A stretch of DNA of 56,801 bases from Pseudomonadota bacterium (GTDB lineage Bacteria; Pseudomonadota; Gammaproteobacteria; Acidiferrobacterales; UBA6901), in assembly GCA_027364845.1 (NCBI GenBank), contig DAHXOO010000003.1, positions 1-56,801 on the forward strand, written 5' to 3'. The translations under genes and the position numbers were made by a program. Positions 30,600 to 40,257 of this stretch are shown piece after piece (within the stretch, counting starts at the first letter, position 1; every line of letters starts with the position of its first letter). A model generated the notes under the pieces. That model was not told the origin of the DNA, did no database searches, and saw only the letters and a list, made by a program, of their open reading frames with translations.

Positions 30600-31496
30600 C
30601 TACTTCCCTGAAGAATCGGGTGGCGCTCCGGCCTCCGTCTCTCGGCGCAGATCCTGCCGTTGCTGCTCAATGACCATGCGCTTGCGCGCAGCGCGTTTTT
30701 CCAAGGCATCCGGCTTGACCGGGATTATGTTCTCGCCGAATAACGCCTGCTTCAGGAAGCGGAACCCGAATTTCATCAGCTCTACCTCGTCCGCCATGAG
30801 GGTGTCCATCAGATCCGATCCGACTTCGTAGACGGTCTGGAAGCTCGGGCTTTTGATGAACTCGCGGAAGCTGTCGAGATCGTAGCTGCACATGAAAAAC
30901 AGTTGGAAGCTGCGATCGGAGGGTTTTCCGATCGTTGGTCCGCAGGAGCGTTTCTTGAGGACGATCTGCCGCCATTCGCGGTTCATCTCATCGTGCACAT
31001 CGACCCCTTGCTCCGTGCGGTAGGCGCGTATCGTCTGTGACTTGGGCTCAAAATGCCCCAAACAATGGTCTTCCTTGACTATGAAGTAATGGTCTTCGTC
31101 GCTTGGCGAGTCCTTGGCGCGCATTGACATCATGCCGAGGGCGTAATAGCGGCAGGCGGTCGGGCGGTCGGCATAGACGCTGCAGCCCTCGTCAGTGACA
31201 AATTGGCACGCCATGGTGTCGTCGCGTGTCTTGAGCTTCAATCCCGGCATGCCATGGCCGTCCATTTCAAACGGGACGGTATGCTGATGGAGAAATTCAA
31301 ACGACTTGAGCCCCAGATGATTTTTCAGGCGCAGGACATCGTAGGGAGTGAGCGTTATGTCGATGCTCTGGCAGCATTTGTTGAAACAGGCAATGCCCTT
31401 GTGGCAATTGAACTCGAATGTGTCGTCGAGTTCGAGCCTGATTGGGGTGATGGGGCTCTTGGCCAGGAGATCGGAAAAATCGAACTTGTCTTGCAT
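30600..31496 (-). CDS. YkgJ-family cysteine-cluster protein downstream of aprA
   Basis: The 298-residue protein has the cysteine pattern of the YkgJ/UPF0153 family of putative metal-binding proteins: FNCHKGIACFNKCCQSIDI (about residues 29-47), then ACQFVTDEGCSVYADRPTAC (about 96-115), with further cysteines in DHCLGHF, RSCGPTIG and FMCSYD. Family members are suspected to bind Zn or an Fe-S cluster, but no reaction is established. The start ATG has GAGGG before it. A strong terminator separates it from aprA, so it has its own promoter or depends on read-through. The C-terminus is a charged coiled stretch. Confidence 0.75.
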   Translation of the reverse strand: MQDKFDFSDLLAKSPITPIRLELDDTFEFNCHKGIACFNKCCQSIDITLTPYDVLRLKNHLGLKSFEFLHQHTVPFEMDGHGMPGLKLKTRDDTMACQFVTDEGCSVYADRPTACRYYALGMMSMRAKDSPSDEDHYFIVKEDHCLGHFEPKSQTIRAYRTEQGVDVHDEMNREWRQIVLKKRSCGPTIGKPSDRSFQLFFMCSYDLDSFREFIKSPSFQTVYEVGSDLMDTLMADEVELMKFGFRFLKQALFGENIIPVKPDALEKRAARKRMVIEQQRQDLRRETEAGAPPDSSGK

Positions 31497-31603
31497 GACG
31501 AACCCTCAACTTGGCCTGATTGGCCTGAGAACGGTTTGACTCTGGACACCGGGCAACGTGGTACGCCGGGGGTGCAAAGGCAAAACGTCCAGACTATCCA
31601 GAG

Positions 31604-31635
31604 AAAAAAGGGTCCGGGCAGTGCTGCCCGGACCC
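31604..31635 (-). terminator. Strong intrinsic terminator after aprA
   Basis: A perfect 11-bp stem (GGGTCCGGGCA / TGCCCGGACCC) with a 4-nt loop is followed on the minus strand by six T. It starts 26 bp after the aprA stop and should end the sat-aprB-aprA transcript. Confidence 0.9.
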
Positions 31636-31661
31636 TTGTACTGCGCAGACTACCCGACGGC

Positions 31662-33587
31662 TCAGTGGCCGGTGGCGGTGGGCTTCGCTACCAGGTCCAC
31701 GTGCGGTTTCTTGAAGACTGTCCACTTCTTGGACTTCCTGTCGTAGGTGGAGTTTACGAAGCACTTCCAGTTCTTCTCATCGATGAAGTTGAAGTCCATG
31801 CGATAATAGAAGCCAGGGTAGCGCGACTCCTCGCGGAACTGAATATGCTTCATGTGCGCCTCAGCGGTGAGAACGCGGTGGTAGTTCTCCCATGCGCGAA
31901 GCAGTTCATGCAGGTCCTTGGCGCGCATCTTGAGTGCGTCTTCCTTCAGCATTTCAAGCTTTTCCTCGCACACCCCGAGCATCTTGGCGTTGGTCTGGTA
32001 CCAGGTCGCCACGCCCGCGCAGTACTCGTCCATGATCTTCTGCAGACGGAACTGCAGCATTTTGGGCGTGATGTAGTGCGGGTTGATGTCGATTGCAGTG
32101 GTGTAATCCTTGTGCTGCAGAAAGGTGCGCACCGGCCGGTAGATCTCTTCCACCAGATCGTTGACCGGTGTATCCAGCTCTGGCTTCCAGCTCTTGTTGT
32201 CGAGCGCGAACTTGATCATGCCCTTGGCCGCGATACGGCCCTCAGCATGTGAGCCGGAGGAGAACTTGTGACCGGATGCGCCCACGCCGTCACCGGCAGT
32301 AAACAGACCCTTTACAGTGGTCATGGAACGGTAGCCCCAGCTCCACTCCTTCGGTGCTCCCAAGTCTTCCGGGCCGGAGACCCAGATCCCGCAGCAGCCG
32401 GAGTGAGAACCCAGCAGGTACGGTTCGGTAGGCATGAGCTCGGAGGGCTTCTTCTCGGGTTCGATGTTTTCGCCGGCCCATACGCCAGCCTGGCCGATGC
32501 ACATGTCGAGAAAATCTTCCCAGGCCTCGGCCTCGAGATGCTTGATCTCTTTCGGAGTCATGGTCTCAGCGAGCTTGGCAAGCGCCGCCGGGGTGTCCAT
32601 GTAGATCGGGCCGCGGCCTTCCTTCATCTCGTGCATCATCAGGTGATTGCGCAGGCAGGATGCCGGCACCGCCGCCAGGCCGTAGGGCGGGTACTGCTTG
32701 AGCATCTCCTTGTTCTTGTCCATGTATACTTCGCCGAAGGCGTTGACGGCTTTGGCTTTGAACAACAGGAACCAGGCGCCCACCGGGCCGTAGCCGTCCT
32801 TGAAACGAGCGGGCACGAAGCGGTTTTCCATCATGGTGAGCTCCGCGCCAGCCTCAGCGGCCATCGCGTAGGTCGAACCGGCATTCCACACCGGGTACCA
32901 GGCGCGGCCCGTGCCTTCGCCCACGGAACGTGGACGGAAGATGTTCACGGCGCCACCGGCGGCCAGCAGGCAGGCCTTGAACTTGTACACGAACACCTTA
33001 TGCTCGCGCACGGAAAAGCCTACGGCGCCTGAAACGCGCTGTGGGTCGTTCTTGTCGTTGACGAGCTTGACGATGAAGACACGCTCCTGAATGTTGTCCA
33101 TCCCCAGAGCTTTTTTAGCGGCTTCGGCGACGATCACTTTGTAGGACTCGCCATTGATCATGATCTGCCACTTGCCGGAGCGCACCGGCTTGCCGCCGTC
33201 CTTGAGCAATTTGCCTTCGTCGCCGGGTTGCTTCCAGATCGGCAGACCCCATTCCTCGAACAGATGCACGGAGTCATCGACGTGGCGGCCCACGTCATAT
33301 GCCAGATCGTCACGGGTGATTCCCATGAGATCGTTGGCGACCATGCGTGCATAGTCGGCGGGGTCCTGACCACCCATGTAGGTGTTGATCGCGGACAGGC
33401 CCTGAGCCACTGCACCGGAACGGTCCATGGCAGCTTTGTCGACCAGCTTGATCTTCAGGCCAGTGCCTTCAGTCCAGCGCATCATCTCAAAGGCGCAGCC
33501 GCACGCGGCCATGCCGCCGCCGATAATGAGGAGGTCGACTTCCTCCTCAACTACCTGCGGGTTCCCAAAAGTTGCTTCTGTAGACAT
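31662..33587 (-). CDS. aprA: Adenylylsulfate (APS) reductase alpha subunit
   Basis: AprA holds the FAD at which sulfite and AMP form APS in sulfur oxidisers (the reverse in sulfate reducers). The 641-residue protein has an N-terminal FAD fold (DLLIIGGGMAACGCAFEMMR), fumarate-reductase-like substrate loops (MDRSGAVAQGLSAINTYMGG, AAGGAVNIFRPRS), the FAD-capping GDGVGASGHKFSSGSHAEGR segment and a long helical C-terminal domain. The ATG at 33587 has AAGGTGG six bases before; an earlier ATG 13 codons upstream is less likely. aprB lies just upstream. The AprBA pair with Sat and QmoAB/HdrCB forms the APS branch of sulfite oxidation. Confidence 0.95.
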   Translation of the reverse strand: MSTEATFGNPQVVEEEVDLLIIGGGMAACGCAFEMMRWTEGTGLKIKLVDKAAMDRSGAVAQGLSAINTYMGGQDPADYARMVANDLMGITRDDLAYDVGRHVDDSVHLFEEWGLPIWKQPGDEGKLLKDGGKPVRSGKWQIMINGESYKVIVAEAAKKALGMDNIQERVFIVKLVNDKNDPQRVSGAVGFSVREHKVFVYKFKACLLAAGGAVNIFRPRSVGEGTGRAWYPVWNAGSTYAMAAEAGAELTMMENRFVPARFKDGYGPVGAWFLLFKAKAVNAFGEVYMDKNKEMLKQYPPYGLAAVPASCLRNHLMMHEMKEGRGPIYMDTPAALAKLAETMTPKEIKHLEAEAWEDFLDMCIGQAGVWAGENIEPEKKPSELMPTEPYLLGSHSGCCGIWVSGPEDLGAPKEWSWGYRSMTTVKGLFTAGDGVGASGHKFSSGSHAEGRIAAKGMIKFALDNKSWKPELDTPVNDLVEEIYRPVRTFLQHKDYTTAIDINPHYITPKMLQFRLQKIMDEYCAGVATWYQTNAKMLGVCEEKLEMLKEDALKMRAKDLHELLRAWENYHRVLTAEAHMKHIQFREESRYPGFYYRMDFNFIDEKNWKCFVNSTYDRKSKKWTVFKKPHVDLVAKPTATGH

Positions 33588-33663
33588 ATTTCCACCTTCC
33601 AATTTGTTCGCGCCCGGCCGGGACAACTACGGCCCCTCTTGGCCGGTCACGGGTTGAAAAACC

Positions 33664-34131
33664 TTACTTGGCGTGCAGCAGCTGGCTGCGGTCGCACTTG
33701 TACGCAGCTCCCTCGGTGAACAGGACCGGAGTGTTGATGTCCTTGATTTCCGGCTTGGGCTTGTTCGCGTAGGGGTTGATCGAACCCTCTGCAGTGGTGC
33801 GGATCGGGAACTTGAAGCGCTTCATGTTGCCGTTGCGGAACTTGATCGTCCACATGATTGAATCCGTGCCACGCAGCGGCTGCACCGAACCGCCAAGCGG
33901 GACGACATCGGCGTAGTGACGCACTTCGATCGCATTCTGCGGGCAGATCTTGACGCAGGAATAACACTCCCAGCACTGTTCCGGCTCCTGGTTGAACGCC
34001 TTCATGGCATGGCCAGTCATGGAACCGTCCTTGTCCAGCAACATCAGGTCATGCGGGCAGATGTACATGCAAGCGGTCTTGTCCTGACCCTTGCAGCCAT
34101 CACATTTGTCAGTACGTACGAATGTTGGCAT
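33664..34131 (-). CDS. aprB: APS reductase beta subunit (ferredoxin-like)
   Basis: AprB passes electrons between the AprA flavin and the membrane-side Qmo complex through two [4Fe-4S] clusters. The 155-residue protein has both cysteine sets: CDGCKGQDKTACMYICP (about residues 10-26, with the AprB-specific insertion) and CWECYSCVKICPQNAIE (about 44-60). The C-terminal extension that wraps AprA follows (GGSVQPLRGTDSIMW, RFKFPIRTTAEGSI). GGAGAG lies before the ATG. It sits between sat and aprA in an uninterrupted minus-strand series. Confidence 0.95.
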   Translation of the reverse strand: MPTFVRTDKCDGCKGQDKTACMYICPHDLMLLDKDGSMTGHAMKAFNQEPEQCWECYSCVKICPQNAIEVRHYADVVPLGGSVQPLRGTDSIMWTIKFRNGNMKRFKFPIRTTAEGSINPYANKPKPEIKDINTPVLFTEGAAYKCDRSQLLHAK

Positions 34132-34231
34132 GGTTACTCTCCATCTTTAGGTTGAACTTAGGTACTGGCCTGTATCTGTTCCGGAATCGCGCCTCGTGGG
34201 CGGCTTTTCGCCTCAGCTGACGGCTTCCGGG

Positions 34232-35446
34232 TTACTTCGCCGAATGGCCGCTCAGCTTGACTTCGACACGTTCATGATCCTGAAGGCCGGCGTAATATTT
34301 GCGCAGGATTTCCAGCACTTCGGGACGGCTGAACTCCGCCGGAACCGGTGCGCCCTCGGACAACGCCTTGCGCAGTTTCGTTCCGGATAACAGCAAGCGA
34401 TCACCAGCCTCATGCGGGCAGGTGCGTGCGCTTGCCATACCGCCGCACTTGAAGCACCAGAAGGTCCAGTCGATCTTCAGAGGCTTGGTCTGCAGTGCGT
34501 TCTTCGGGATCTCGTCGAAGATCTTGTGGGCGTCGAACGGTCCGTAGTAATCGCCGACACCAGCGTGGTCGCGGCCGACGATCAGATGCGAGCAGCCGTA
34601 GTTCTGCCGGAACAGCGCATGTAGCAGTGCCTCGCGCGGGCCGGCATAGCGCATGTCGAGCGGGTAGCCGGACTGCACCACTGTATTCTTGACGAAGTAT
34701 TTGTCAATCAACGTGGAGATGGCGTCAGAACGTACTTCTGCCGGGATGTCGCCGGGCTTGAGTTTGCCGAGCAGCGAATGAATCAGCACACCATCCAGGG
34801 TCTCCACAGCGATCTTAGCAAGGTATTCGTGCGAGCGGTGCATGGGGTTGCGCGTCTGGAACGCCGCAACGGTTGACCAGCCCTTTTCCTCGAACAGTTT
34901 GCGGGTCTGGGCCGGAGTCATGTAGTTGGGGTATTTCTTGGGGAATTCACCCTCGGAAAGAACCTTGACCGGTCCGGCAAGGTTCACTTCTCCCTGCTCC
35001 ATGACCATTTTAACGCCGGGGTGCTCGAGATCGGTGGTCTTGTACACCATCATGCATTCGTGGGCCTTATCGATGGCGTATTTCTCGGTGACTTTCATCG
35101 TGGCCATCGTTTCGCCCGAATCCTTGTCGACCAGAGCGATGTCCGAGCCGGTCTTGATGCTGTCGGCGGTCGCCTTATCCGTAGACAGAGTGATCGGGAT
35201 TGGCCAGAACAGGCCATTGGCCATTTTCATGCCATCGCAGACGCCTTCCCAGTCGGCGCGGGTCATGAATCCTTCGAGGGGAGTGAAGCCGCCGATGCCA
35301 ATCATGATCAGGTCACCGGTTTCACGCGAGGAAATCTTCACTTTCGGCAGAGATTTCGCGTGCTCCAGCCCGGCCTTGAGCGCAGCGCCCTCGAGCAACA
35401 GAGGTTTGAGGGTGTCGCTGCCGTGCGGTTTTACCAGTTTTGCCAT
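34232..35446 (-). CDS. sat: Dissimilatory ATP sulfurylase
   Basis: In sulfur oxidisers Sat converts APS and pyrophosphate to sulfate and ATP, a substrate-level phosphorylation step. The 404-residue homo-oligomer type lacks an APS-kinase domain. Active-site motifs are [13 protein letters not shown] (residues 197-209, HxxH) and [16 protein letters not shown] (near 285-300). A late cysteine group ([18 protein letters not shown]) matches the zinc site known in sulfur-oxidiser Sat. GAGG lies before the ATG. It is the first gene of sat-aprB-aprA, which has a 560-bp AT-rich upstream region. Confidence 0.95.
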   Translation of the reverse strand: MAKLVKPHGSDTLKPLLLEGAALKAGLEHAKSLPKVKISSRETGDLIMIGIGGFTPLEGFMTRADWEGVCDGMKMANGLFWPIPITLSTDKATADSIKTGSDIALVDKDSGETMATMKVTEKYAIDKAHECMMVYKTTDLEHPGVKMVMEQGEVNLAGPVKVLSEGEFPKKYPNYMTPAQTRKLFEEKGWSTVAAFQTRNPMHRSHEYLAKIAVETLDGVLIHSLLGKLKPGDIPAEVRSDAISTLIDKYFVKNTVVQSGYPLDMRYAGPREALLHALFRQNYGCSHLIVGRDHAGVGDYYGPFDAHKIFDEIPKNALQTKPLKIDWTFWCFKCGGMASARTCPHEAGDRLLLSGTKLRKALSEGAPVPAEFSRPEVLEILRKYYAGLQDHERVEVKLSGHSAK

Positions 35447-36009
35447 CTATTTATTTCCTCGTTACGACGCCAGTTACACGGATGAACTCACCACCGTTCT
35501 CGAAAATGGGAGCAAGAACCCTTTGCCGGAATCCAACCTTGCCCTGGGCAAAGGACTTCGAATCGGAGGCGAAATAACAGGTGACTTTATAGCGTTAAGT
35601 GGTCCAAAACTAATTAGTATTACTGCGGTCGTACATAAAGCACGTTTATTTATAGTTATTTCAAACTTGAGGCTATTTTACTGAGGGTCGGAAACCGGCC
35701 AGTTATCCCAAACACCACTTGTAAGAACCGGCAGTTTAGCGCATTTTGCACAAGTGACCGAAATATGTAGCGACTGGTCCTTAGTATAAAAAAGGTCGGG
35801 GAAGGCCGCGACGTGAGTCAAGACGGTGTGTGGCCCCCAGCTATACTTCCTCGTAAGTCAATGAATAGACTGCGGGACAAAGTCCGGGAACCGCCAAAGC
35901 GAATCCGTGCAGAAACCCGGTTCGGCGCCGATGGCACCTCTTTTCTCGGATAGGAACGATGTCAAACAAGCTGTCCCGCCGAGATTAAGCTCCAGACAGG
36001 TATTGATCC
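35447..36009. other. Divergent spacer between sat and moaD
   Basis: This 563-bp spacer holds no supportable gene. The half next to sat (35570-35680) is distinctly AT-rich and should carry the strong sat-apr promoter; it contains the palindrome at 35609-35618. The half next to moaD is GC-rich with several short possible stems (for example GGAC-AAA-GTCC near 35877). I could not match the known molybdenum-cofactor riboswitch consensus. Confidence 0.45.
35609..35618. promoter_or_regulatory. Perfect palindrome in the sat promoter region
   Basis: ACTAATTAGT is a 10-bp perfect palindrome about 165 bp before the sat ATG, in AT-rich DNA. Its arms resemble those of the TetR operator at 29001-29033 (ACTAA/TTAGT) but in the opposite arrangement. 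This is a weak hint of a shared regulator at most. Confidence 0.25.
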
Positions 36010-36252
36010 ATGAATACCATCAACGTGCGTTATTTCGCAGGTATCCGTGAAAAGTTCGGGAGGGGCCAGGATGTTGTTAACGCAGACGGGATCCGGTGCG
36101 CGGCCGATGTTTGGCACCGCGTCTCCGGTGTTTCCAGCGTCTCCGCTCCGATCAATGTCCTGGTGGCAGTCAACCAGGAATATGCACCGATGGATCATCC
36201 CGTACGCGCCGGCGATGAAGTGGCCTTTTTCCCTCCGGTGACAGGGGGCTAA
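36010..36252 (+). CDS. moaD: Molybdopterin synthase sulfur-carrier subunit
   Basis: MoaD is the ubiquitin-like small subunit whose C-terminal Gly-Gly thiocarboxylate supplies sulfur to make molybdopterin. The 80-residue protein starts INVRYFAGIREKFG and ends DEVAFFPPVTGG with the required double glycine. It is followed after 2 bp by moaE, the large subunit. Molybdenum enzymes that would use the cofactor are not in the window. Confidence 0.92.
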   Translation: MNTINVRYFAGIREKFGRGQDVVNADGIRCAADVWHRVSGVSSVSAPINVLVAVNQEYAPMDHPVRAGDEVAFFPPVTGG

Positions 36253-36254
36253 AG

Positions 36255-36680
36255 ATGGTTCGAGTGCAGCGACATCCCTTTGATCCATGGGCAGAAATCG
36301 CCGCCCATGAGCGCCAATACCCACAGTGGGCCGGCAAGTACGGTGCGACTGCGGTTTTCGTGGGAAGCCTAAGGGACTTTAACCAGGGGCATACGGTGGC
36401 TGCGATGACTCTGGAGCACTACGCCGGCATGACGGAAAAGCACCTTGATAAGGTGAGCCGAGAAGCGATCGCCCGGTGGGAGATTTTGGACCCCCTGGTT
36501 ATCCACCGTTATGGGCCGTTAGCGCCTGCCGATCCCATTGTGTTGGTGGCGGTCTGGTCTGCCCATCGTGATGGAGCCTTTCTGGCCTGTCGCTATATTA
36601 TCGATGAGCTCAAGACCCGTGCCCCATTCTGGAAACACGAGGAAACAGACATCGGTCGACGCTGGGTGGTCCCGGAATAG
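36255..36680 (+). CDS. moaE: Molybdopterin synthase catalytic subunit
   Basis: MoaE binds precursor Z and takes sulfur from two MoaD molecules to form the dithiolene of molybdopterin. The 141-residue protein shows AVFVGSLRDFNQG, the LEHYAGMTEKHL segment, VIHRYGPLAPADPIVLVAV and the C-terminal APFWKHEETDIGRRWV with the catalytic lysine region. moaD-moaE is a tight pair; other moa genes are not near. Confidence 0.93.
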   Translation: MVRVQRHPFDPWAEIAAHERQYPQWAGKYGATAVFVGSLRDFNQGHTVAAMTLEHYAGMTEKHLDKVSREAIARWEILDPLVIHRYGPLAPADPIVLVAVWSAHRDGAFLACRYIIDELKTRAPFWKHEETDIGRRWVVPE

Positions 36681-36702
36681 TGCCGATTCGACTGCGCCCG
36701 CA

Positions 36703-37371
36703 TCAGGGTGTTGCCACGGTCGTGTCGGCCGTCGGGTTCAGGGGTGATTTCTTGAGTTGACGGTAACGTGCTAAGTCAGCCGCGGCCTGCTGGCGGACTG
36801 CTGCTTCCTCCTGCTGTTCCTTTTCGATGGTTGCCTCATGGGTGGCGATCTGTGCCCGGGTGTCGGCGATAATCGTGGCTGTGCCGGCCGCAGCGGCCTT
36901 GTTCCGGGACGCTTGCGCGGTTTCCTCTGCCTGCAACCGCGGAAGAGTTGCACGCAAGGATTTCAGCGTGTCTTTTTCACCCTCGATTAACCCCTTGATA
37001 TCAGAAATTTTGCGGTCGCGTACGTAGGTAATGTCGTTCTCGCTGGCGTACATCGACAGCAGTATACGGTCCTTTCTCGCCTGCGCCCTGACTTTTTGTG
37101 TCGCTTTTTCCGTCTTTGCCAACGTGGCGGCGTGTTCCTTGAGCTGCGTGGGTGTCAGGGGTGCAGCCAGCTCTTTGGTCTTGACTCCGGAATTAGTGAT
37201 CTCGATCACCTTGGAGTGCGCGCAAGCCCGACCGGCGGTGTCCCCGTAATGCCACTCGCCGTTGGCGTCGCGGCACTTTTTGATGACGAAGCCCGGTTCG
37301 GCGAAGCCTGGCTTCAGCCCCAGTGTTACCAACAGGAAACAGACCGCAACTATGGTATGTTTGAAGTTCAT
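36703..37371 (-). CDS. Exported DUF4124-like protein with long coiled coil
   Basis: The 222-residue product has a signal peptide (FKHTIVAVCFLLVTLGLKPG, then AEPG), a short DUF4124-like segment (FVIKKCRDANGEWHYGDT, with a second Cys in RACAHS), and a long Ala/Gln/Glu-rich coiled coil (about residues 75-205). DUF4124 modules occur in many gammaproteobacterial envelope proteins of unknown role. It would act in the periplasm, perhaps as a spacer or scaffold. It converges on moaE with a 22-bp gap. No strong ribosome site was seen. Confidence 0.75.
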   Translation of the reverse strand: MNFKHTIVAVCFLLVTLGLKPGFAEPGFVIKKCRDANGEWHYGDTAGRACAHSKVIEITNSGVKTKELAAPLTPTQLKEHAATLAKTEKATQKVRAQARKDRILLSMYASENDITYVRDRKISDIKGLIEGEKDTLKSLRATLPRLQAEETAQASRNKAAAAGTATIIADTRAQIATHEATIEKEQQEEAAVRQQAAADLARYRQLKKSPLNPTADTTVATP

Positions 37372-37552
37372 GGACAGGATTGTTCTCTCAGTGGCCCGCT
37401 ACTCAAGACTAGGGCCACGGACTAAAAAGTCAACGGCTGGAGACCCCAATCCGCCGACCGTGCAACGGCAGCCGCCGGGCGTGGAGACGGCTGCGGGTTG
37501 GCAAGGCCCATTGCCACTGCCGTTGGTGCAGGCAGGTCGGTAACCTGTCCGC

Positions 37553-38308
37553 ATGGGCGCGTGGTCACAGCAGGTCCTGCTGTTGCTTGTGGCGTTGGCG
37601 GCGAACAGTTTTGCCGCGTTCGCCGGAGGCGGGGCGGGCCTGCTGCAGTTTCCGGCACTGATATTGCTGGGGCTGCCGTTTGCCGTCGCGTTGGCAACCC
37701 ACAAAGTGGCGACTGTGGCGCTGGGTATCGGTGCGACGCTGCGCCATCTGCGCGAGCGCTCGCTCGATCGACGCTTCTCACTGTTCATTCTGGCCTGCGG
37801 CATGCCCGGGGTCGCCTTGGGTGCAGTTGCAATCCTGCACGTTCCTGCGGGCGTTGCGCAAACGCTGCTGGGCGTGCTGACCATCGGGCTTGGAATCTAT
37901 TCACTGTCCAATCGTCGGCTCGGGCAGGAATACACGCTGCGTAATCGCGATGTTCGCGGCTGCATTGGCGGTGGTGCGGGCCTGTTCGTGATCGGTTTCC
38001 TGAACGGTTCTCTCACATCTGGCACCGGGCTTTTTTGCACGCTGTGGCTGATCCGGTGGTTCGGGCTGGACTACCGCAGGGCAGTTGCCTATACGCTGGT
38101 CCTGGTAGGGGTTTTCTGGAACGGAACAGGCGCATTTACCTTGGGTGCGCTCGGGCAGGTCCGCTGGTCCTGGGTTCCGGCGCTGCTCGCAGGTTCGCTG
38201 CTGGGAGGTTATCTTGGAGCGCACTGGGCAATTACCAAAGGTAATCGCTGGATCAAGCATGCCTTTGAAGCGATCACGATTGTGGTTGGCATCAAGCTTC
38301 TGACATGA
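37553..38308 (+). CDS. TauE/SafE family membrane permease
   Basis: TauE/SafE proteins are anion exporters, several linked to sulfite, sulfoacetate or related organosulfur compounds. The 251-residue protein has about eight hydrophobic segments and two copies of the family's glycine-rich turn (AAFAGGGAGLLQFPAL near residue 22 and FLNGSLTSGTGLFCTLW near 147). In a sulfite-oxidising organism sulfite handling is a sensible role, but substrate is inference. The gene stands alone, divergent from the DUF4124 protein. Confidence 0.82.
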   Translation: MGAWSQQVLLLLVALAANSFAAFAGGGAGLLQFPALILLGLPFAVALATHKVATVALGIGATLRHLRERSLDRRFSLFILACGMPGVALGAVAILHVPAGVAQTLLGVLTIGLGIYSLSNRRLGQEYTLRNRDVRGCIGGGAGLFVIGFLNGSLTSGTGLFCTLWLIRWFGLDYRRAVAYTLVLVGVFWNGTGAFTLGALGQVRWSWVPALLAGSLLGGYLGAHWAITKGNRWIKHAFEAITIVVGIKLLT

Positions 38309-38404
38309 ATTTGTGCCACCGGTGCGGCATGCGTTGCGTTCATGCCGCTTTCCTCTTACTCTTTGCGCGGTTCCAACTGCATCCGGTCGGGGTGAAGGTC
38401 TTCC

Positions 38405-38821
38405 ATGTTTGATTGGCTTTTCCGCTGGCGCCGGCGTAGGCGCACGCTGGATCGCACCGGCGAGTTCCGCAATGTTCTGGGTACCGGTGCGGTGTTTCGC
38501 GGCAGTTGGATGGGTGCCGAAAACAGCACTGTGTACGGTACCGTGGAAGGCGACGGCGAGCTAGAGGGTAGTCTGGTGCTGGCGCCAGGTTCGCATTGGA
38601 AGGGCGCCATCACGGCAGTCCATGTACTTGTCGCTGGACGGGTCGACGGGGACGTGGTGGCGCATGAGAAGCTTGAACTTGCCCCTAGCGCGCATGTTGT
38701 TGGTAACCTGACGAGCCGCAGGATCGCTATTGCCGAGGGCGCCGTCTGCGAAGGCATGATCCACGCGCTGCAGGATACTAGCACCACCCATTTCCGCGAG
38801 CGTCGCAACGCGACTGGTTGA
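38405..38821 (+). CDS. Bactofilin (polymer-forming cytoskeletal protein)
   Basis: Bactofilins self-assemble into membrane-bound filaments that position cell-wall or motility factors. The 138-residue protein has a basic N-terminal membrane-targeting stretch (MFDWLFRWRRRRR) and a right-handed beta-helix core of glycine/valine repeats (VYGTVEGDGELEGSLVLA, HVLVAGRVDGDVVAHEKLEL, HVVGNLTSRRIAIAEGAV). An AAGG ribosome site precedes the ATG. No metallopeptidase partner is adjacent, unlike many bactofilin loci. Confidence 0.88.
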   Translation: MFDWLFRWRRRRRTLDRTGEFRNVLGTGAVFRGSWMGAENSTVYGTVEGDGELEGSLVLAPGSHWKGAITAVHVLVAGRVDGDVVAHEKLELAPSAHVVGNLTSRRIAIAEGAVCEGMIHALQDTSTTHFRERRNATG

Positions 38822-38873
38822 TGCACACGGCGCCAGCATGGGCAGTACTAGCGACGGCGCGCGCTGGCAGGAT

Positions 38874-39518
38874 TCAGGCACCGTAAAGCGTGCGGTAGGC
38901 GCGGATGGCCTCCAGGTGCCGGTGCAGCACCGCGTCTGAGGCAAGATAATCCACCAGGGTATCGAGTGTGATGATACTCGCGATCCTCAGGCCGTAACGC
39001 GTTTCCGCTTCTGCAACTGCCGAGACGGTTCCGAACCCACGTTCCTGCCGGTTCAGTGCAATGACTACCCCGGCTGCGAATGCGCCGGCGCTCCGGATGA
39101 TTTCCACTGATTCCCCGATGGAAATGCCAGCGGAGATAACGTCATCGACGATCAGCACCGCTCCCTGCAACGGCGACCCCACGATCATTCCGCCCTCGGC
39201 ATGATCCTTGGCTTCCTTGCGGTTGAAGGCGTAGGGAACGTCGCGCCCATGGTGATCGGCAAGCGCAATGGCAATGGAGGCCGCCAGCGGGATACCCTTG
39301 TAAGCAGGTCCATAGATCATGTCGAACTGCAGTCCGGAATCCAGGATTGCATGCGCATAGAAACGACCGAGCTGTGCCAGGCGGTGGCCTGTATTGAACA
39401 GGCCGGTATTGAAAAAGTAGGGGCTGCAGCGTCCGGACTTGAGCGTGAACTCGCCGAAGCGCAGTGCCCCGGAACTGACGGCGAAGTCGAGGAATTCCTT
39501 CTGATAGCCGCGAATCAT
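38874..39518 (-). CDS. pyrE: Orotate phosphoribosyltransferase
   Basis: PyrE couples orotate with PRPP to give OMP in pyrimidine synthesis. The 214-residue protein ([13 protein letters not shown] start, aligned with E. coli MKPYQRQF) has [27 protein letters not shown] and the PRPP-binding [20 protein letters not shown] motif near residue 122. An ATG four codons upstream is a possible alternative start. It converges on the bactofilin gene and stands apart from the pyrR-pyrB-pyrC' cluster. Confidence 0.95.
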   Translation of the reverse strand: MIRGYQKEFLDFAVSSGALRFGEFTLKSGRCSPYFFNTGLFNTGHRLAQLGRFYAHAILDSGLQFDMIYGPAYKGIPLAASIAIALADHHGRDVPYAFNRKEAKDHAEGGMIVGSPLQGAVLIVDDVISAGISIGESVEIIRSAGAFAAGVVIALNRQERGFGTVSAVAEAETRYGLRIASIITLDTLVDYLASDAVLHRHLEAIRAYRTLYGA

Positions 39519-40257
39519 CTTGAGCCCCATAGCTGCTGCTGCTGGTTTCTTGGTGTCGGATTATAACCGGCGACAGGTGTCAGCGTGCGACTGCCTATGG
39601 ACTCGGTCCAAAGGCTAGGAGGTGCTGCTGGCGATCTGTCCAACCACCTTTCCGTCCAAATGTCGCGGCGCTACGCGCGATATCCGGGTTCCGGTAGCGC
39701 AAGTGAAGGCAGGGTCGCCGGTTTGACGGGAATGCATGCTGAGCCTTCCAGGCCAGAATAGGATGGTGCAGCGCTTTATGGCTGGGTGACCATCAGTCTC
39801 TGCTGCCTGAGAGCTGTGCAGACCACAGGACTAAGGGCCGGACCTGGACGACGTTTTGCTTGAGTACCCGGGCACAGTCGGGAATTACCTGGCCGGTGAA
39901 GGTTGTGGCAAGGATGTCTGCAGCAGCACCCCGCAACGTATTCGCGCCAGGATCGTGGCCGCTGCCGCAAAAAAATTCAGCGCACTCCATGTATATGCCG
40001 GATCAGCATGTCCAGCTGGTCAGGCGGATTGTGGAACGATACCAGTAGCCAGTCTGTCACTGAAGCCGGTATGGGTCTCGAGTTTTGAGCGCGCACCCCC
40101 TGTCCGGCGGGACGTACCTTGCATCGTTGCCGACTTTGGCGATTTCCGTGTAGCCCCGGTGAACAAAAGGCGTGCCGGGCGTAAACTGGAGATTCCGGGT
40201 GCTGTTCGTCAGCGATTCCTGCATCTCCGAACAGGGTAATGAGCTGCAAGAGGAAGG
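39519..40257. other. 739-bp gene-free region between pyrE and xthA
   Basis: No gene can be supported on either strand. Frames of 60-130 codons exist (for example plus 39856-40239), but none has a ribosome site, a domain or neighbour-like codon use. The divergent promoters of pyrE and xthA must lie here. Confidence 0.45.

Noticed and set aside
35870-36009. Molybdenum-cofactor riboswitch upstream of moaD
   Set aside because: The spacer is GC-rich with short stems, but the conserved Moco-RNA segments are not recognisable by eye; a covariance search would be needed.
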